Positions 6,051 through 6,178 of a DNA stretch of 6,178 nt are shown piece after piece. The stretch is taken from assembly GCA_003553305.1 (NCBI GenBank), contig PWEB01000271.1:1-6178 (forward strand), read 5' to 3'. How positions within the stretch are numbered: the stretch's first letter is position 1; each line of letters opens with the position of its first letter. A program made the position numbers and the translations under genes. The notes under the pieces are model-generated. The model had not been told where the DNA came from. It made no database searches and saw nothing but the letters and a program-made list of their open reading frames with translations. This stretch comes from Syntrophomonadaceae bacterium. Its GTDB lineage: Bacteria; Bacillota; Dethiobacteria; DTU022.

Positions 6051-6178
6051 TTACTGCAGCAGCATCAGCACTGATTCAGGTTTCATGTTCGCCTGGGCCA
6101 GCATCGAGGTGCCGGCCTGGGTCATGATCTGGTTGCGGGTAAATTCCACCATCTCATCAGCGAAGTCCAGGTCGCGAA
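6051..6178 (-). CDS. fliC: Flagellin, C-terminal fragment (runs off the right edge)
   Basis: The last 41 codons of a flagellin are visible, ending in TAA at 6051-6053. The sequence contains the conserved D0 C-terminal helix that packs inside the filament core and is bound by FliS: RDLDFADEMVEFTRNQIMTQ followed by AGTSMLAQANMKPESVLMLL and a final Gln. Most of the gene, including the variable domain and its promoter, lies outside the window. Its place upstream of flaG, fliD and fliS is the standard arrangement in many Bacillota. The symbol could equally be hag. Confidence 0.93.
   Translation of the reverse strand, partial: RDLDFADEMVEFTRNQIMTQAGTSMLAQANMKPESVLMLLQ

Overview
The window is a flagellar filament-assembly locus joined to sensory genes. 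All supported genes lie on the minus strand, so transcription runs from the right edge to the left. The order is: flagellin C-terminus (cut by the right edge), intrinsic terminator, flaG, fliD, fliS, a chemoreceptor-like gene, and a PAS-domain protein cut by the left edge. The flagellin-flaG-fliD-fliS order, the AGGAGG-type ribosome binding sites, the TTG starts and the FliS/FliD sequences suggest a motile Bacillota (Firmicutes), probably Clostridia-like. FliD is strongly acidic, and the chemoreceptor carries a compatible-solute-binding domain. Both would suit a salt- or alkali-adapted organism, but that is inference.

Region by region: 6051-6178 encodes the last 41 residues of flagellin, and its mRNA ends at a strong hairpin plus U-rich tract (5987-6036). 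A good sigma-28/SigD-like promoter (5947-5973) follows and would drive flaG, fliD (filament cap, enlarged by an acidic insert) and fliS (flagellin export chaperone) as one operon with gaps of 59 and 33 nt. A 205-nt gap after fliS holds three hairpins and the leader of the next gene. That gene (827-2731) encodes a 634-residue protein: two N-terminal membrane helices, a methyl-accepting chemotaxis signalling domain, and then a C-terminal OpuAC-type glycine-betaine-binding domain. It begins at a TTG with an excellent ribosome binding site, 46 codons inside the longest open frame. The left part (1-709) encodes two PAS domains of a signalling protein whose output domain lies outside the window.

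Together the genes export and cap the flagellar filament (FliS, FliD, FlaG, flagellin) and probably feed signals to the motor. The standout is the chemoreceptor. Its binding domain, normally extracytoplasmic, is placed by sequence order on the cytoplasmic side, with almost no extracellular segment. This suggests a receptor that reads the internal pool of glycine betaine or a similar osmolyte. There is no rRNA, tRNA, CRISPR array or mobile element that I can support. Shorter open frames on the plus strand are shadows of these genes.
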